33,357 bases of DNA from Cenarchaeum sp. SB0675_bin_21 (GTDB lineage Archaea; Thermoproteota; Nitrososphaeria; Nitrososphaerales; Nitrosopumilaceae). Under the pieces are notes generated by a model, which was not told the origin of the DNA, made no database searches, and was given only the letters and a program-made list of their open reading frames with translations. Below, in pieces: positions 31,689-33,357 of the stretch. The position numbers and the translations under genes are program-made. The DNA is taken from assembly GCA_009843815.1 (NCBI GenBank), contig VYCS01000037.1, forward strand, positions 1 through 33,357, given 5' to 3'. The first letter of the stretch is position 1, and each line of letters opens with the position of its first letter.

Positions 31689-33127
31689 CCTTTGATCACC
31701 CCAATAGGAACTAAGCGGGCCACCTTTGTGGCAATGCCCAGCTTGTGAGAGACTTCAACCACTGCATCTACATCCTTGTATGCCTGAGGAGATTCTTCAA
31801 CTATACCATTACCGGTAGCCGACTTTACAAATATGCCCTGCTCATTCAAAGATTGACGAATGCCTGACTCAGTATAACTTCGGCGAGCCTTGGATCGAGA
31901 CATAACCCGTCCAGCACCATGTGCTGTAGAACCAAAACTAAGTCCCATGGATGCAGGACGGCCCAATAAAACCCAGCTGGAAGTTCCCATCGAACCAGGT
32001 ATCAATACAGGCTGACCCACAGAGCGGTATCTAGATGAAACCTCAGGCGCATCTGCTGGAAATGCCCTTGTTGCACCCTTACGATGTACCACAACTTTGC
32101 GATTGCGTCCATCTATATTATGTGTCTCTATTTTAGCGATGTTGTGCGCAACATCATATACCATATCCATGTCCAAGTCCGACTCGCTCTGGCCAAATAC
32201 TCGCTCAAATGACTTACGGGTCCAATGGGTGATCATTTGTCGATTACTCCATGCAAAATTAAGTGCTGCAAACATTGCTTTGCGATAAGATTCACCCTCA
32301 TCAGATGTGATGGGTACGCATGCCAGTTCCTTATCCTGCAGTGCTATGTCATACTTGGTCAGTGCCCTCTCGGATATTCGCAAGTAATCGGTACATACCT
32401 GGTGTCCAAATCCTCGGGATCCGCAATGTATCAATACTGTGATGGTATCCTTCTTTAGACCCATAAGCTGGGCCGCTTCTTCATCGTAGATTTGATCTAC
32501 CTTCTGAACTTCTAAAAAGTGATTGCCAGAGCCTAGACTTCCTAGTTGTGGGGCGCCTCGTTTCCGTGCACGATCAGATACAGAGTTAGGGTCTGCACCG
32601 GCAATACACCCACTCTCCTCACACACATCAGCATCACCAATAGAACCATATCCGTGATCAACTGCCCAATTTACGCCTCGTACCAGCACCTCATCTAACT
32701 CGGAATGAGATAGTTTTCTTGTTCCTTTGGAGCCTACGCCGGAAGGTATTGTATTAAAGAGATCAAAGACCAAATCCTTTAGTTGTGGTCGTAATTCACT
32801 CTCGGTCAGTTCACTGCGCAACAGTCGTACACCACAGTTTATGTCATAGCCTACACCACCAGGACTTATCATGCCCTCTTCGACATCCATAGCAGCCACA
32901 CCGCCCACTGGAAACCCATATCCCTCATGGCCATCAGGCAAGACTACACCATGACTTAGTATTCCGGGCATGGATGCAACATTACATGCCTGGCGCAGTG
33001 TACGATCATGTGACATTTTTGATAAAAGTGAATCAGTTGCGTATATCCGAACTGGAACTTTCATGTCGCCAGACGGTTCAATTATGTACTGACCATCTTT
33101 GGTTTTTTTGGGAGTCCTGCTAGACAT
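31685..33127 (-). CDS. rtcB: RtcB, RNA-splicing ligase
   Basis: The 480-residue protein is full-length RtcB with all metal and guanylylation residues in place: D95 and C98 in GYDINCGVRLL, N202/H203 in SGNHFLEV, H234 in LIHCGSRGFGH, H328 in YDVAHNIAKIE, and H403 in AHGAGRVMSRSKA, the histidine that takes GMP. RtcB joins tRNA exon halves after intron removal, using GTP and manganese to ligate a 2',3'-cyclic phosphate to a 5'-OH end; it can also repair broken RNA. The usual activator archease is not in this window. It begins at ATG 33127 and is the first gene of a three-gene operon joined by 4-nt overlaps. Confidence 0.96.
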   Translation of the reverse strand: MSSRTPKKTKDGQYIIEPSGDMKVPVRIYATDSLLSKMSHDRTLRQACNVASMPGILSHGVVLPDGHEGYGFPVGGVAAMDVEEGMISPGGVGYDINCGVRLLRSELTESELRPQLKDLVFDLFNTIPSGVGSKGTRKLSHSELDEVLVRGVNWAVDHGYGSIGDADVCEESGCIAGADPNSVSDRARKRGAPQLGSLGSGNHFLEVQKVDQIYDEEAAQLMGLKKDTITVLIHCGSRGFGHQVCTDYLRISERALTKYDIALQDKELACVPITSDEGESYRKAMFAALNFAWSNRQMITHWTRKSFERVFGQSESDLDMDMVYDVAHNIAKIETHNIDGRNRKVVVHRKGATRAFPADAPEVSSRYRSVGQPVLIPGSMGTSSWVLLGRPASMGLSFGSTAHGAGRVMSRSKARRSYTESGIRQSLNEQGIFVKSATGNGIVEESPQAYKDVDAVVEVSHKLGIATKVARLVPIGVIKG

Positions 33128-33171
33128 TTTAAATCGTCAATATTCATTCAATTGACAATTTAAACTGTTGG

Positions 33172-33357
33172 TTATAGAATAAACTTTGTGGTAACCTTTG
33201 CGCCCAATGCCTCACCTATACTTTGGCATGTTTGACCAAACATTATGTATGGTAACTCTCTTTGGTTACGCTTTATTGTAATTGACAGACTATTATCATC
33301 AAATTGTACATAGGAGTTAGCATCTGTAGTAATTAACAGATCACACAACTCCAAAAT
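33172..33357 (-). CDS. Hypothetical protein fragment running off the right edge
   Basis: The minus-strand frame is open to the last base of the window and ends at TAA 33172-33174. About 61 codons are visible, including SYVQFDDNSLSITIKRNQRE and QSIGEALGAKVTTKFIL. The TTG at 33354 is probably not the start. The product is small, mixed alpha/beta, and not recognised. It lies 44 nt upstream of rtcB on the same strand. Confidence 0.5.
   Translation of the reverse strand: MLELCDLLITTDANSYVQFDDNSLSITIKRNQRELPYIMFGQTCQSIGEALGAKVTTKFIL

Noticed and set aside
1-33357. CRISPR array, tRNA or rRNA genes
   Set aside because: No regularly spaced repeats with unique spacers and no cloverleaf or rRNA-like stretch were recognised; a tRNAscan or Infernal run would be decisive, with no hits expected.

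Overview
The window looks like a chromosomal segment of an ammonia-oxidising-type archaeon (Thaumarchaeota/Nitrososphaerota, Nitrosopumilus/Cenarchaeum side). The support is the gene set: a Vps4-like CdvC division ATPase, archaeal RtcB, a TrmB regulator, a PDCD5-like DNA-binding protein, archaeal-type S11, amicyanin-like blue-copper surface proteins, and a bacterial-type UvrBAC set as found in mesophilic archaea. Many genes also have an AT-rich TATA-like box centred about 24-27 nt upstream of the start codon, as expected for leaderless archaeal transcripts. ATA isoleucine codons are frequent. Placement below phylum is inference.

Layout: 1-704 is the 3' part of a cobalamin-binding-fold protein. 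791-4058 (-) is a compact non-oxidative pentose phosphate operon: a transketolase N-half fused to ribulose-phosphate 3-epimerase, a separate transketolase C-half, and transaldolase. 4105-5409 (-) is a secreted cupredoxin plus Cache-like sensor protein. 5462-7568 (-) is the cdvC operon with two small helical proteins, one resembling ESCRT-III/CdvB. 7724-8863 (+) is a TrmB-type regulator. 9071-10681 is a tnpB-only mobile element sitting on a truncated small gene. 10753-13157 holds an unknown protein, a RidA-like deaminase and a DHH phosphoesterase. 13493-17736 (+) holds citrate synthase, a short RNase H-like protein and a large N6-adenine DNA methylase. 17893-24185 (+) is an overlapping uvrB-uvrA-uvrC operon. 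24217-28070 is a surface-protein region: a repeat-bearing membrane-anchored cupredoxin, a secreted protein of four tandem Cache-like repeats, and an FxLYD-like protein with a PEF-type C-terminal sorting signal. 28033-33127 (-) carries a hypothetical gene, rps11 with a long acidic duplicated N-terminal extension, and the rtcB/PDCD5-like/orf107 operon, interrupted by a second tnpB element (29453-30966). A gene fragment reads off the right edge.

The most unusual content is the pair of tnpB-only elements. Their TnpB proteins are very different, but both are bounded by related ~23-nt terminal inverted repeats that also fold as hairpins. The second is flanked exactly by an 8-bp direct repeat that looks like a target-site duplication, which is not normal for IS200/IS605-type elements. 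A third, degenerate copy of the terminal repeat lies alone at 11237-11258. Other points worth attention are the ESCRT-III-like partner of cdvC, the perfect 72-nt duplication inside rps11, the split/fused transketolase-epimerase, the four-Cache secreted protein, a cupredoxin lacking its axial methionine, and a UvrC without the C-terminal HhH domain. No CRISPR array, tRNA or rRNA gene was recognised.
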